Assembly: GCA_965221185.1 (NCBI GenBank)
Contig: OZ244866.1
Span: forward strand, 1-64,000
DNA length: 64,000 nucleotides
Direction of reading: 5' to 3'
Origin: Aldehydirespirator sp965221185
Lineage (GTDB): Bacteria; Actinomycetota; Acidimicrobiia; Acidimicrobiales; Aldehydirespiratoraceae
How positions within the stretch are numbered: position 1 is the first letter of the stretch; each line of letters begins with the position of its first letter. A program made the position numbers and the translations under genes. Positions 16,352 to 25,349 of the stretch are shown here, piece by piece. Under the pieces are notes generated by a model that was given only the letters and a program-made list of their open reading frames with translations, ran no database searches and had not been told where the DNA came from.

Positions 16352-17905
16352 CTAACCGACCCGCCCCGGATGCCGCGGCCGGAGGCCCGCAATGCCACCC
16401 GGGTCTGCCCGCACCGTGATCCCCGACGTGTAGTCGATGATCCCCAGGAACCACTCGACGCCTTCGGACAGGGTGGCGCAGTCCCGGTAGACAACGTCGC
16501 CCGCTTCGGCCTCCAAGCAAGCTCGTGCCTGCCAACTCCACACCCCCGACTCCGGGAGCTCCCAGCGGCACTGGTCATAGGAGTCGTCGCTGACCGTCGC
16601 CGTCTCCAGTGGACACCGCGCATTAACGTCGCTGTTCTGCTGGCGCTGGATCGCTTGGGCCTGCTGGCCAGGGCTCAGGTTGTCCCAGCGCCCCAGGTAC
16701 GCGTCGAACCCGCCGTCATTTGCCAGCGCCCGGCGATGGCTTGAGCGCCACGGCAGCATCTGCGACACCTGTGTCTCCACGTGGGTGGCCACCCACACGC
16801 AGCCGTCGTCTTGGTTCGCCGCCTCCCACTGCGCGCCGGAGTCCACCACCGGCCACACCGGCGACCTTGACACCACCAGGAACTCCGCTCCGCCGGGCAC
16901 ATCAGGGTGCGGCGGCCAGGGTACGCCCGGCTCGCCGTGGGCCTCGATGCGCACCAGCGTCTCCCATCGCAACTCCGCCGCGAATCGCAGCATCTCGCTG
17001 GGGGTCAGCACCACACTGGTAGCGCACGCATCACCGGCGTCAGGCGTCGAAGGCCTTCCGCCGGTGGGACCGCCGTCTGTGGGCCGGCCTACTGTGGGGC
17101 CTGTGGGGCCACCGCCAGCGGTCTGGTCCTGGATGCGGTCCAGGAGCGCCGCCAGAGCCGCGTTCGAGAGATCGCCGCCGGTGTCGGTGTCGGCGGTGTC
17201 TGAGTTGTCGGTCGGGTCCGCGTCGTGGCCCCACACGATCCCGAGGTCGCCGAGTATGTCGGTCACTTCATTGGCATCGTCGGGGTTGTACGGGATTCCC
17301 AGCCCCGCCGCGATGGCGTTGAACACGTCGCCCCGGTCGGGATCCGTTTCCTCTTGGAGGGCTAGCAGGGCGGCGTCGCCGTTGAAGTGCGGGTTCTGGT
17401 CGCCGAACTCCTCGATGATCTGCAGGAGCTGTTGGGGGTCCGCTTCGAGGTGGGGGTTGAAGTCGTGGGGGAGGTAGCCCTCGCCGATGCCTGTGTTCAC
17501 TTCGTCGCAGGCCCACGTCGTGCTCGGGTCGCACTCCCCGCTGTAGGCCGGGAGCGTGGTGGTTGGGGCCGGAGTGGTGGGGCGCCACTGCGTTGGTGCC
17601 GTTGTTGTCGGGGCGGGCGGCTGTGGGGTTGGGGTGGCGGCCGGGGGCTGAAAGAATTCCTCGGGCGTGTCGGGGTCGGGCGGGATTCCTGAGTTGCCCA
17701 AGTCCTCGATCTCTTCGGGGGTGAGGCCCTGCTCGGTGAGGTAGTGGAGGATCGCCCAGCACTGGGCGTCGCACTCCTCCTGAGCGTGTGCGGTCCGCGG
17801 GCCGGGGCCCGCCACGCCGATGCAGACGGCGATCACCGCCACAGCAACAGCGAGGCTGCCGGCGGCTGCTGCACGCCGTCGGAGGGTCCTGATGGGACGG
17901 GGCAT
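16352..17905 (-). CDS. Large secreted protein of the Tad locus, unknown function
   Basis: 517 residues from the ATG at 17905, which has a GAAGGAG ribosome site; the open frame extends upstream but overlaps the preceding gene. A Sec signal peptide is clear: an RRR basic start, an Ala/Val-rich core, then TAHAQ. The mature N-terminus contains ECDAQCWAILHYL, followed by Pro/Thr-rich linkers (TPTPQPPAPTTTAPTQ) and a C-terminal domain with several Cys. I do not recognise a family. It is 9 bases from cpaB, so it is probably an extracellular part or accessory of this pilus, such as a tip or adhesin. Confidence 0.72.
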   Translation of the reverse strand: MPRPIRTLRRRAAAAGSLAVAVAVIAVCIGVAGPGPRTAHAQEECDAQCWAILHYLTEQGLTPEEIEDLGNSGIPPDPDTPEEFFQPPAATPTPQPPAPTTTAPTQWRPTTPAPTTTLPAYSGECDPSTTWACDEVNTGIGEGYLPHDFNPHLEADPQQLLQIIEEFGDQNPHFNGDAALLALQEETDPDRGDVFNAIAAGLGIPYNPDDANEVTDILGDLGIVWGHDADPTDNSDTADTDTGGDLSNAALAALLDRIQDQTAGGGPTGPTVGRPTDGGPTGGRPSTPDAGDACATSVVLTPSEMLRFAAELRWETLVRIEAHGEPGVPWPPHPDVPGGAEFLVVSRSPVWPVVDSGAQWEAANQDDGCVWVATHVETQVSQMLPWRSSHRRALANDGGFDAYLGRWDNLSPGQQAQAIQRQQNSDVNARCPLETATVSDDSYDQCRWELPESGVWSWQARACLEAEAGDVVYRDCATLSEGVEWFLGIIDYTSGITVRADPGGIAGLRPRHPGRVG

Positions 17906-17925
17906 GGTCGGCTCCTTCGTAGGGT

Positions 17926-19380
17926 TCAGCACTTGACGTTGAAGTAGTGCTCGGGGGTGTTGTGGTGGTGCTCGATCCACTCCTCGGCCAGCCGGGCGGA
18001 GCGGTCGCAGTCGCGCCAGTCCCGGGCCCGGGGCCGGTTCTCGACCCATTCGGCCCACGCGTCGCAGTCCGACCCGAACCGCTGCGGTTCTTCGGTGATG
18101 CGGCTGGTGCCGGTTTCCAGCTCAACATCGGCGGGGAGCACGATGCGGCACTGCTCGGTGAGGGAGATCCCGGTCTCTGACAATCGTCGGCGGGGGTCGT
18201 CGTCCTGTCCGGGGTCGATCACAGAGGGGCACAGGTGCCAGCCGTGGCGGTTCCGCAGATCTGGAGGCAGCGACGCGCCGCTGTACCAGATGTCGTCGTG
18301 GGCCGCGATGCGGTCGTAGTACTGCTGCAACACACACCACGGGTGCGCCCCGAGGTAGTCCAGGGACCACTTCATCTGGAACAGCACGTACTCGCAGGGC
18401 AGCGGATGCCACGATGCCCCGCACCAGGTGACGAAGTCGACCACGTCTCGGGTTTGTCGGGGGAGCTCCTGGTGCGGCGGGCGGTCGGGTCTTCTGGACG
18501 CGCAGATGCCGCCCACGCCGGCGTCGGGGAGTGGAGCCAGCGTGCAGTCCGTCAGGTCCTGGGGGACCTCCCACTCCGAGGGCGGGTAGCAGTTCGACGG
18601 CCACGGCGGCGAGCCGGTGCAGGTCGGGTAGTCCCAGTAGGGCTCGTCTCGGGGGATCATCCCAGCCCGTGGCGGTGGCGGATGCCCGCCCTCCGGGGAC
18701 GGCGACGCCTCCGGCGACCCGGTGGTGGCCGGGGTTGCCTGTGTGGTTGTGGGGGCCGAGGTGGCCGGTGCTGCAGTGGTGGTCGGGCCAGAGTCGAACG
18801 TAGTTGTTGAAGCAGGCGCAGACCCCCGGGCTGGCAGAGCCGTGGTTGTGGAGGTGGTGTCGACTGCGGCTGCGAAGCAGTCAAGCTCCCGGCAAGTGTC
18901 GACCGCGGCGGCCAGCATGGCGGTGCACTCCTGCTTCCGCGCGGGCTCCAGGGAGATCGCGGGGTCCGCGATCCAGTCAGTGCAGTCCTGCAGCGACAGC
19001 TTCGACTGCGGGGCTGCTTCCTCCGCCGCGGCTAGGACTTGCCCGGCCACGCCGGGGGGTGGGATGACCGGCTCGAGTACTGGGATGGTGGCCGGTGTCG
19101 ATCCGGGAGCAAGATTGACGGTCGGGCTACTGGCTGCGGCGTCCTGCGAGACTCCGGACGTCTCGGGATAGGACGGATCGACGCCGACGCCGGGTGAGGG
19201 GACGCCAGCAGGTGTCTCGGCTCCGCGGTTGCTGGCGGGCCCGCAGCCGGTTGCGAGCACAGCCAACGCCAACACGACGCCGGCAGCGATCCCTCGCCAG
19301 CGCCGCCTCGGTTCGCCGGCTCCTTCTCTTGAAGCGAACAAAGCGCATCGGACAGTAAGTCTGAGACAGCGAGATATCAT
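17926..19380 (-). CDS. Large lipoprotein of the Tad locus, unknown function
   Basis: 484 residues, first gene of the Tad operon. The N-terminus has a hydrophobic stretch ending in a lipobox (LAVLATGC, about residues 40-47), after an unusually long basic leader. A Thr/Pro/Ser-rich linker (about 180-245) precedes a C-terminal region rich in Trp and Cys that ends with a Cys four residues after the last Tyr-Phe. I see no known domain. The Cys-rich extracellular C-terminus and operon position suggest a surface component of the pilus, like its downstream neighbour. The true start could lie further in, closer to the basic RRRWRG. Confidence 0.7.
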   Translation of the reverse strand: MISRCLRLTVRCALFASREGAGEPRRRWRGIAAGVVLALAVLATGCGPASNRGAETPAGVPSPGVGVDPSYPETSGVSQDAAASSPTVNLAPGSTPATIPVLEPVIPPPGVAGQVLAAAEEAAPQSKLSLQDCTDWIADPAISLEPARKQECTAMLAAAVDTCRELDCFAAAVDTTSTTTALPARGSAPASTTTFDSGPTTTAAPATSAPTTTQATPATTGSPEASPSPEGGHPPPPRAGMIPRDEPYWDYPTCTGSPPWPSNCYPPSEWEVPQDLTDCTLAPLPDAGVGGICASRRPDRPPHQELPRQTRDVVDFVTWCGASWHPLPCEYVLFQMKWSLDYLGAHPWCVLQQYYDRIAAHDDIWYSGASLPPDLRNRHGWHLCPSVIDPGQDDDPRRRLSETGISLTEQCRIVLPADVELETGTSRITEEPQRFGSDCDAWAEWVENRPRARDWRDCDRSARLAEEWIEHHHNTPEHYFNVKC

Positions 19381-19547
19381 GACAAATCATTCAATACGAC
19401 CCATTGAGTGAATTGCAACCCTTTTAAGATATTTTCATTCCTCAACATTCTCAATCGCCTGGATGCAGGGTCCGGCCGAGGCTGGTTGGATCCGGCGCGG
19501 GCTACTAGTCCGCAGCGCGAGGGTGATAGCTTCAACTCGGTGAGGGC
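19381..19547. promoter_or_regulatory. Divergent promoter region between Tad operon and hpnC
   Basis: 167 bases, clearly AT-rich compared with both flanks, between two divergently transcribed operons. TTGAGT near 19405 and AAGATA about 16 bases later resemble a plus-strand sigma-70-type pair, but the match is weak. No hairpin or known riboswitch is visible. Confidence 0.4.
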
Positions 19548-20546
19548 ATGTCTGTCATGCCGACTGACGACGCCCCTTCAAGCGGGGAAACTGTGGCCAT
19601 CCAGCCGTCAGTGAACGGAATGTCGCACGGATCGCCCCCGTCGCGGGGAGCGCAGGCGGCGTCAGATGCGGCGGCCCCTGCGGCGGCCGTCGAGCGCCAT
19701 GTCGGCCTCGAAGCGGTGATGGCCCGGGCCGCCGGTGAGAACTTCCCGGTGGCGCTTCGGCTGCTGCCTCGAGCCGTGCGGGGCCACCTGCGAGCCATCT
19801 ACGGCTACGCCAGGCTGGTCGACAACCTCGGTGACGAGTACCCCGGCGACCGATCGGCGGCCCTGGACTGGGTCGAGGCCCAGCTCGACGACCTGTTCGC
19901 CGACACCCCCCGCCACGAGGCGTTCGTCCAGCTGGCGCCGACGGTGGCCCGCTTCGGCCTGGACCGCGAGCCGTTCGATCAGCTGCTGGCCGCCAACCGG
20001 CTCGACCAGCACAAGGCCCGCTACGAGAACTTCGATGAGCTGCTCGAGTACTGCACGCTGTCTGCCAACCCGGTCGGGCACCTCGTGCTTGCGGTCTTCG
20101 AGGCGGCCAACCCCGAGCGCCTGGTCGCCTCCGACGAAGTGTGCAGCGGGCTGCAGGTGCTGGAGCATCTCCAGGATGTGGCCGAGGACGCCACCTCCGG
20201 GCGCGTCTACCTGCCAGCCGATGACATGGAGCGCTTCGGCGTCACCACGGACGACCTGCACGCCCCAGTGGCCGCCGCGGGCCTCAGGGGCCTGGTCGCC
20301 TACGAGGCCAGCCGTGCCCGCGCCATGCTCGAGAGCGGCCGGGGGCTGGTGGCGTCGTTGAAGGGATCGGCTCGACTGGCGGTCGCCGGGTTCGTGGCCG
20401 GGGGGCTGGCCGGCCTCGACGCGCTCGAGGCCGCGGGCTTCGAGGTGCTGGGCGGCACCCGCAAAGCCAGCAAGGCGAGGGTGCTGGGCCGCATGGCCGG
20501 CGTGTACCTCACAAACCCGATGCGGCACAGGGCGGGCCAGAGGTGA
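19548..20546 (+). CDS. hpnC: Squalene biosynthesis protein HpnC
   Basis: 332 residues. It belongs to the squalene/phytoene synthase family with both Asp-rich motifs: LVDNLGDE (about 88-95) and LQDVAEDATSGRVYLP (about 209-224). In the hopanoid-type HpnCDE route HpnC turns presqualene diphosphate into hydroxysqualene. The N-terminal 45 residues are a disordered Ser/Pro/Ala extension. The ATG has GGTGAGGG in front. It is translationally coupled to hpnD. No squalene-hopene cyclase is present in the window, so the end product (hopanoid or squalene) is open. Confidence 0.88.
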   Translation: MSVMPTDDAPSSGETVAIQPSVNGMSHGSPPSRGAQAASDAAAPAAAVERHVGLEAVMARAAGENFPVALRLLPRAVRGHLRAIYGYARLVDNLGDEYPGDRSAALDWVEAQLDDLFADTPRHEAFVQLAPTVARFGLDREPFDQLLAANRLDQHKARYENFDELLEYCTLSANPVGHLVLAVFEAANPERLVASDEVCSGLQVLEHLQDVAEDATSGRVYLPADDMERFGVTTDDLHAPVAAAGLRGLVAYEASRARAMLESGRGLVASLKGSARLAVAGFVAGGLAGLDALEAAGFEVLGGTRKASKARVLGRMAGVYLTNPMRHRAGQR

Positions 20547-21436
20547 TCGACGCCGGGGCGGCCTACCGCCGCTGCGAGGAGATCACCTGGTCGGAGGCCC
20601 GCAACTTCGCCTACGGCATCCGCCTGCTGCCGCCGCCCAAGCGCAGGGCGATGGCCGCCCTCTACGCCATGGCCCGCCGCATCGACGACATCGGCGACGG
20701 CGACTGGCCCAAGGATCGCAAGCTCACCGCGTTGAGCGACCTCCACACCGCCATCGAGGCCCTCGAGGCCGGCAAGGTCGCCGATCCCGCCGATCCGGTG
20801 CTGGTCGCGGTCGCTCACGCCGCCTCCCGCTACCCGGTTCCGGTGGCTGCCCTGCACGAGATCGTCGAGGGCTGCGAAATCGACGTGCGGGGCGAGACCT
20901 ACGCAACCATGGACGACACCGTGCGCTACTGCCGCTTGGTGGCCGGCTCGGTGGGGCGGCTGTCCCTCGGCGTCTTCGGCACCAGGCCCGCCCCCAGGCG
21001 GGGCGGGGGCGGGCACGGCACCGCGGAAGCCCGGCCTGTCGAGGACATAGCCGACGACTTGGGCGTGGCCCTGCAACTCACCAACATGCTGCGCGACATC
21101 GCCGAGGACCACCGGATGGGGCGGATATACCTGCCCGAGCAGGAGCGGGAACGCTTCGGCGTCGCTCCAGGCCAGTGGGCGCCGCCGGAGAGCGTTGCCG
21201 CGCTGGTGCAGTTCGTGGCGGGTCAGGCCGTGGTGTGGTTCGAGAACGGCCTGGTGCTGCTGGAGCATCTCGATCACCGCAGCCGGGCGTGCACCGCAGC
21301 CATGGCCGGCATCTACCGGCGGCTCCTGGGCCGCATCCTGGCGCAGCCCGATGCTCCGCTGGAGGGGCGTATCAGCCTGCCCGCCTGGGAGAAGGGCCTC
21401 GTGGCGGCTCGCAGCCTCAGCGGGCTGGGGCCGTGA
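20543..21436 (+). CDS. hpnD: Presqualene diphosphate synthase HpnD
   Basis: 297 residues, GTG start overlapping the hpnC stop (GTGA). Trans-isoprenyl diphosphate synthase fold with RRIDDIGD near residue 50 and MLRDIAEDHRMGRIYLP near 183, the Mg-binding Asp motifs of squalene synthases. HpnD condenses two farnesyl diphosphates to presqualene diphosphate. An insertion around 150-165 (PAPRRGGGGHG) is low complexity and probably a surface loop. Gene order hpnC-hpnD-hpnE is conserved. Confidence 0.9.
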   Translation: MIDAGAAYRRCEEITWSEARNFAYGIRLLPPPKRRAMAALYAMARRIDDIGDGDWPKDRKLTALSDLHTAIEALEAGKVADPADPVLVAVAHAASRYPVPVAALHEIVEGCEIDVRGETYATMDDTVRYCRLVAGSVGRLSLGVFGTRPAPRRGGGGHGTAEARPVEDIADDLGVALQLTNMLRDIAEDHRMGRIYLPEQERERFGVAPGQWAPPESVAALVQFVAGQAVVWFENGLVLLEHLDHRSRACTAAMAGIYRRLLGRILAQPDAPLEGRISLPAWEKGLVAARSLSGLGP

Positions 21437-22806
21437 GCTCATTGCGGGTGGTCGTGGTCGGAGGCGGCCTGGCCGGGCTGTCCGCCGGCTTGGAGGCAGC
21501 CGACCGCGGCGCTGCGGTCACGCTGCTCGAGCGCCGCCCCCGCCTCGGCGGGGCCACCTGGTCGTTCGAGCGTCACGGCATCTGGTTCGACAACGGCCAG
21601 CACGTCTTCATGCGGTGCTGCACCGCCTACCGGGCCTTCCTGGAGCGCATCGGATCGGCGGACAGCGTGTTCATGCAGAGCCGGCTGGACGTGCCCGTGC
21701 TGGCGCCCGGCGGCCCGGTCGGGTCCATCAGGCGCACCCTTGGCCCAGCCCCCCTGCACCTCGCTCCAGCATTGCTTACTTACCCGCATCTGAGTCTCCG
21801 CCAGAGGCTGGCCGTGCTGCGGGCCGGGCTGGCGATGCGTCGGCTAGACCCCGACGACCCGGCCCTGGACAACGTGGGTTTCGGTGACTGGCTGTCGGCG
21901 CACGGGCAGGACCGGATCGCCACCGAGACGTTCTGGAACCTGATCGTGCTGCCCACCGTCAATGCCAGCGCGGCCGACGCCTCCCTCAAGCTGGCCGCCA
22001 GAGTGTTCGTGACCGGGCTCCTCACCGAGGCTGCTGCAGCCGATATCGGCTGGGCGAGGGTGCCGCTGTCGGCCCTGCACTCCGATGCCGCCCGGCGGGC
22101 CCTGCAGGCCGCGGGCGGCGAGGTCATGACCCGCGTCCCGGTGACCGCGGTGCGCACCGGCGCGGCCGGAGGCTTGGAGGTCCGGGCGAACGGGCAGGTC
22201 TTGCCGGCCGACTCCGTGGTGGTCGCGGTGCCCCACGACACGGTCGGGGCGCTGCTGCCGCCGGGCACCGTCGCCTTCCAGGATCGCCTGGTCGAGCTGG
22301 GCACCTCCCCGATCGTCAACGTCCACCTGGTGTATGACCGGCCGGTGACGGACCTGGCCTTCTTCGCCGGCGTCGGGACCGACGCGCAGTTCGTGTTCGA
22401 CCGCACCGAGGGCGCCGGGCTGGATGACGGCCGCCAGTGCCTGGCTGTGTCCCTGTCGGCCGCTGAGTCCTACATCGGCCGCCCCGCCGCCGACCTCGTG
22501 TCGCACTTCACCGCCGAGCTGGCCCGCTTGCTGCCCGCCGCGGCCGGCGCCACCGTCACCGAGTCGATCGTCACCCGCGAACACTCGGCCACCTTCTTCG
22601 GGGTGCCGGGCACGAACAGCCTGCGCTCCGGGACCGAGTGCGGCCTGCCTGGCGTGTACTTGGCGGGGGCCTGGTCCGACACAGGCTGGCCAGCCACGAT
22701 GGAGGGAGCGGTCCGCAGCGGCACCGAGGCCGGGCGCCTCGCAGCCCGCTACGCGTCGGGATCGGCAGGCGGGAGCGCCAACGGGTCTGGCGGGTCGGAT
22801 GCCTGA
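21433..22806 (+). CDS. hpnE: Hydroxysqualene dehydroxylase HpnE
   Basis: 457 residues from the GTG at 21433, which overlaps the hpnD stop; a longer open frame runs back into hpnD but is spurious. The N-terminal FAD-binding fold is VVVVGGGLAGLSAGLEAA, with an acidic/basic pair LLERRPRLGG after it. The C-terminal flavin motif is GVYLAGAWSDTGWPATMEGA. HpnE reduces hydroxysqualene to squalene. This amine-oxidase-like flavoprotein completes the three-gene FPP-to-squalene set. Confidence 0.9.
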   Translation: MSSLRVVVVGGGLAGLSAGLEAADRGAAVTLLERRPRLGGATWSFERHGIWFDNGQHVFMRCCTAYRAFLERIGSADSVFMQSRLDVPVLAPGGPVGSIRRTLGPAPLHLAPALLTYPHLSLRQRLAVLRAGLAMRRLDPDDPALDNVGFGDWLSAHGQDRIATETFWNLIVLPTVNASAADASLKLAARVFVTGLLTEAAAADIGWARVPLSALHSDAARRALQAAGGEVMTRVPVTAVRTGAAGGLEVRANGQVLPADSVVVAVPHDTVGALLPPGTVAFQDRLVELGTSPIVNVHLVYDRPVTDLAFFAGVGTDAQFVFDRTEGAGLDDGRQCLAVSLSAAESYIGRPAADLVSHFTAELARLLPAAAGATVTESIVTREHSATFFGVPGTNSLRSGTECGLPGVYLAGAWSDTGWPATMEGAVRSGTEAGRLAARYASGSAGGSANGSGGSDA

Positions 22807-22866
22807 GTTCAGGAGGGGCCGGCGGTGTGCGAGACGCGCCGAGCGACAGCCGCTAAGGTTCGGGCT

Positions 22867-23490
22867 ATGACAGCCCCCCATGCTCACTCTTCTGGAGGAG
22901 GCTCGGCGGGACGGGCGATCGTGCTTGTGGTCGTCGCGGTTGCGCTGGGAGCGTTGCTGCTGGCTCGCGGCTTCGACGGAGCCGACGACACCAGTGACTC
23001 GGGCAACGGCGACGCCGCCGAGCAAGAGTCCTCCGATCCCGAAGGCGAGGGCGACAACGGCGACGAGCCCGGCAACGGCGACGGGCAGTCGACCTCGACG
23101 ACAACGACCACGACCACGACCGTTCCCCCAGTGGTCACCCACCTGCCGGGAGACGTGAAGGTGGCCGTGGCCAACGGCACCGGCGAGAGGGGCCGAGCCA
23201 GCCGGACGGCGGGCTCGCTCAACGCGGGCGGATACGTGACCGCGGCCAAGAACACCGAGCAGGACCGGGTGAGCGAGTCGGTCATCTACTACCGGCCGGG
23301 CTACGGGGACGACGCCAAGGCTGTCGCCTCCGCGCTGGGGGCTCCCGCGGACCTTCTCACGCCCGCGCCGAGCACCATCATGACGCTGATCAGGAACCCG
23401 GAGACGCCTCCGGACCTCGAGAACTTCAACATCTTCGTGGTCGTCGGCACCGACAACGCGATCCTCGATCCCGATCCGGTCTCCGGCTGA
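22867..23490 (+). CDS. LytR_C-domain membrane-anchored protein
   Basis: 207 residues from the ATG at 22867. A membrane segment at about 15-34 (AIVLVVVAVALGALLLARG) is followed by a long Asp/Glu/Gly-rich and poly-Thr linker, then a C-terminal LytR_C-like domain (VAVANGTGERGRASRTAGSL). In this family the domain is found attached to LCP cell-wall ligases or alone in actinobacteria; its role is probably in cell envelope assembly. It lies 60 bases after hpnE and may be co-transcribed. Confidence 0.8.
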   Translation: MTAPHAHSSGGGSAGRAIVLVVVAVALGALLLARGFDGADDTSDSGNGDAAEQESSDPEGEGDNGDEPGNGDGQSTSTTTTTTTTVPPVVTHLPGDVKVAVANGTGERGRASRTAGSLNAGGYVTAAKNTEQDRVSESVIYYRPGYGDDAKAVASALGAPADLLTPAPSTIMTLIRNPETPPDLENFNIFVVVGTDNAILDPDPVSG

Positions 23491-23610
23491 GCGCCATCGC
23501 ACGACCTCGCCCCAATCAAGGATCTGTCCGAGGCGCCAGCCGCCGCTTGAGTGAAGGTCGGGTCCGGCGGCCGGCAGCGGGGATTCCGCCAGCCGCGATA
23601 TGACGCGAGA

Positions 23611-24615
23611 ATGTCGGGCGTGCACATGCTGGCCGCGCCCGACAAGTTCCGAGGGACCGCCTCGGCTGTCGAGGTCGCCGCCGCGGTAGCCGAGGCTGCT
23701 GCGGCCGCCTCGGCGTCCTGCGACACGGCGCCGATGGCCGACGGGGGCGAGGGGACGCTCGACGCGCTGGGCGGACCCAACCGGACATCGGTAGTGACCG
23801 GGCCGCGGGGCGAGCCGGTGACCGCGCCGTGGCGGCTCAGCCGTGGCGTCGCCGTCATCGAGATGGCGCTCGCCTCGGGCCTGGCCGTGGCGGGCGGCGC
23901 GTCCAGCAACGATCCCGTCAACGCCACCACGGCCGGCACCGGAGAGCTGATCGCCGAGGCTGTCGAGGCCGGCGCCCGCCGGGTGCTGGTGGCGGTGGGC
24001 GGCTCGGCCAGCACCGACGGCGGCCTCGGAGCGGTGCGGGCCCTGCCGTCGCAGGCCCGCATGTCGGGAGTAGCGATGATCGTCGCCTGCGACGTCCGCA
24101 CCGCCTTCGTGGATGCGGCCGCCGTCTATGGCCCGCAGAAGGGGGCTTCGCCCGCGCAGGTCGAGCTGTTGACGCGGCGCCTCAGGGCGTTGGCGGCGAT
24201 GTACGAGCGCGACTTCGCGGTCGACGTCACCGCGATGCCGGGCGCCGGCGCGGCCGGAGGCCTCGCTGGCGGTCTCGCCGCACGGGGCGCCACCCTGGTC
24301 AACGGTTTCGACGTCGTCGCCGAGGAGATCGACCTGCACGACAGGATCGGGCGCTGCGACCTCGTGGTAACCGGCGAGGGCCGCTTCGATGCCACGTCGC
24401 TGGAAGGCAAGGTTGTCGGGGGAGCGGCGCGGCTGGCCGCCGGGGCAGGCATCCCGGCGTTGGCTGTGGTGGGCAGCGCGGACCCGCAGGCGACCTTGCC
24501 CGAGGGCCTGGAGATTGTCGATCTGACGCTCCGCTTCGGATCGGATCGGGCCCGTTCCGACACCTGCGGATGCGTGCGTGAGGCAGTCGAGGAGGCACTC
24601 ACCGGCGGTGCCTAG
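23611..24615 (+). CDS. Glycerate kinase (GlxK family)
   Basis: 334 residues from the ATG at 23611 (the frame opens at 23551 but the first 20 residues are basic and unlike the family). Features are APDKFRGTASA at the N-terminus, MADGGEGTLDAL, VAVGGSASTDGGLG and VVTGEGRFDATSLEGK, all typical of GlxK glycerate kinases. The reaction is ATP-dependent phosphorylation of glycerate to phosphoglycerate. It is somewhat shorter than the usual 370-380 residues; the segment after GGLGAVRAL appears deleted, so activity is likely but not certain. Confidence 0.85.
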   Translation: MSGVHMLAAPDKFRGTASAVEVAAAVAEAAAAASASCDTAPMADGGEGTLDALGGPNRTSVVTGPRGEPVTAPWRLSRGVAVIEMALASGLAVAGGASSNDPVNATTAGTGELIAEAVEAGARRVLVAVGGSASTDGGLGAVRALPSQARMSGVAMIVACDVRTAFVDAAAVYGPQKGASPAQVELLTRRLRALAAMYERDFAVDVTAMPGAGAAGGLAGGLAARGATLVNGFDVVAEEIDLHDRIGRCDLVVTGEGRFDATSLEGKVVGGAARLAAGAGIPALAVVGSADPQATLPEGLEIVDLTLRFGSDRARSDTCGCVREAVEEALTGGA

Positions 24616-24833
24616 CGGCGGTGCCTCCCGGTCAGGACCAAGAAGGCCAGGCCCACCAACACCACCAGGATCATCAGCAGAGTGATCAGCCAGGCGAAGA
24701 TGGTCACGATCCACTGCACCATGGTGACCGCTCCCACCACTGTCAGCGCTCCCAGAATGAGCTTGGCCGGCAAGGGCAGGCGACCTAGCCTCGCCACGAC
24801 TCCACCCGTCTCTTTTTCCATAGGTGATCCCAC
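24612..24833 (-). CDS. Small membrane protein
   Basis: 73 residues from a GTG (or 69 from the ATG at 24821). Two hydrophobic stretches at about 25-40 and 41-67 could form a hairpin or one long helix, ending in a basic GRHRR tail. AGGA precedes the GTG at a good distance. It is convergent with the glycerate kinase, overlapping its stop by four bases, and divergent from the sulfur-carrier gene. No known family. Confidence 0.55.
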   Translation of the reverse strand: MGSPMEKETGGVVARLGRLPLPAKLILGALTVVGAVTMVQWIVTIFAWLITLLMILVVLVGLAFLVLTGRHRR

Positions 24834-24906
24834 GGGTCGATCCTATCGCCGGGCCTATACCATGTCCCGGTCTGTCTGCCCATACCCGAGGCCCGCTAGG
24901 AACGAC

Positions 24907-25188
24907 ATGGCTGTCACCGTCAGAGTGCCCACCACGCTGAGAGTCCTCACTGCCGGTGCGTCTGAGGTGATCGTCGACGGCGCCACCCTCGCGGATGTGC
25001 TCGACGCGCTGGAGTCCTCGCATCCCGGCTTCCGGGACCGGATCCTCGACGAGTCAGGCGAGCTCCGCCGGTTCGTCAACGTATTCGTCAGCGACGACGA
25101 CGTGCGCTTCCTCGACGGGCTCGGCACCACCGTCGACGATGGCGCCACCGTGAGCATCGTGCCCGCGGTCGCGGGCGGACTCGGCTGA
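24907..25188 (+). CDS. MoaD/ThiS-family sulfur carrier, CysO-like
   Basis: 93 residues. Ubiquitin-like beta-grasp protein whose sequence closely follows the mycobacterial sulfur carrier CysO: RVPTTLR, a FVNVFVSDDDVRF core and the C-terminal PAVAGG. It would carry a C-terminal thiocarboxylate for cysteine or cofactor synthesis. Here GG is followed by Leu-Gly, so the diglycine is not terminal and would need trimming or would work differently. The CysM/Mec partners are not next to it. A longer open frame upstream is not supported. Confidence 0.82.
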   Translation: MAVTVRVPTTLRVLTAGASEVIVDGATLADVLDALESSHPGFRDRILDESGELRRFVNVFVSDDDVRFLDGLGTTVDDGATVSIVPAVAGGLG

Positions 25189-25269
25189 CGCAGCCCCTCG
25201 CCCAACTTCGGACTTCGCCGCCATATTCGCGCTTCGGCGGGTTGTGATCGCGGGCCTTCCCCGGTTGAA

Positions 25270-25296
25270 TTGGCACTCACGGCACGCGAGTGCCAA
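25270..25296 (+). promoter_or_regulatory. CIRCE operator (HrcA-binding site)
   Basis: A perfect inverted repeat TTGGCACTC-N9-GAGTGCCAA lies about 54 bases upstream of groEL. It matches the consensus TTAGCACTC-N9-GAGTGCTAA with two symmetrical changes. HrcA repressor should bind here and release groEL on heat stress. Confidence 0.93.
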
Positions 25297-25349
25297 CCCA
25301 GGCAACCAAGAGACTCTCGGCCCGTGCAAGGGCCGTTCCGGAGGTTTAA

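Noticed and set aside
21844..25023. Very long open frame on the minus strand opposite hpnE, the LytR_C gene and glycerate kinase
   Set aside because: Its product is low complexity and rich in Arg/Gly/Ala with no family resemblance, while the plus-strand genes have clear motifs.
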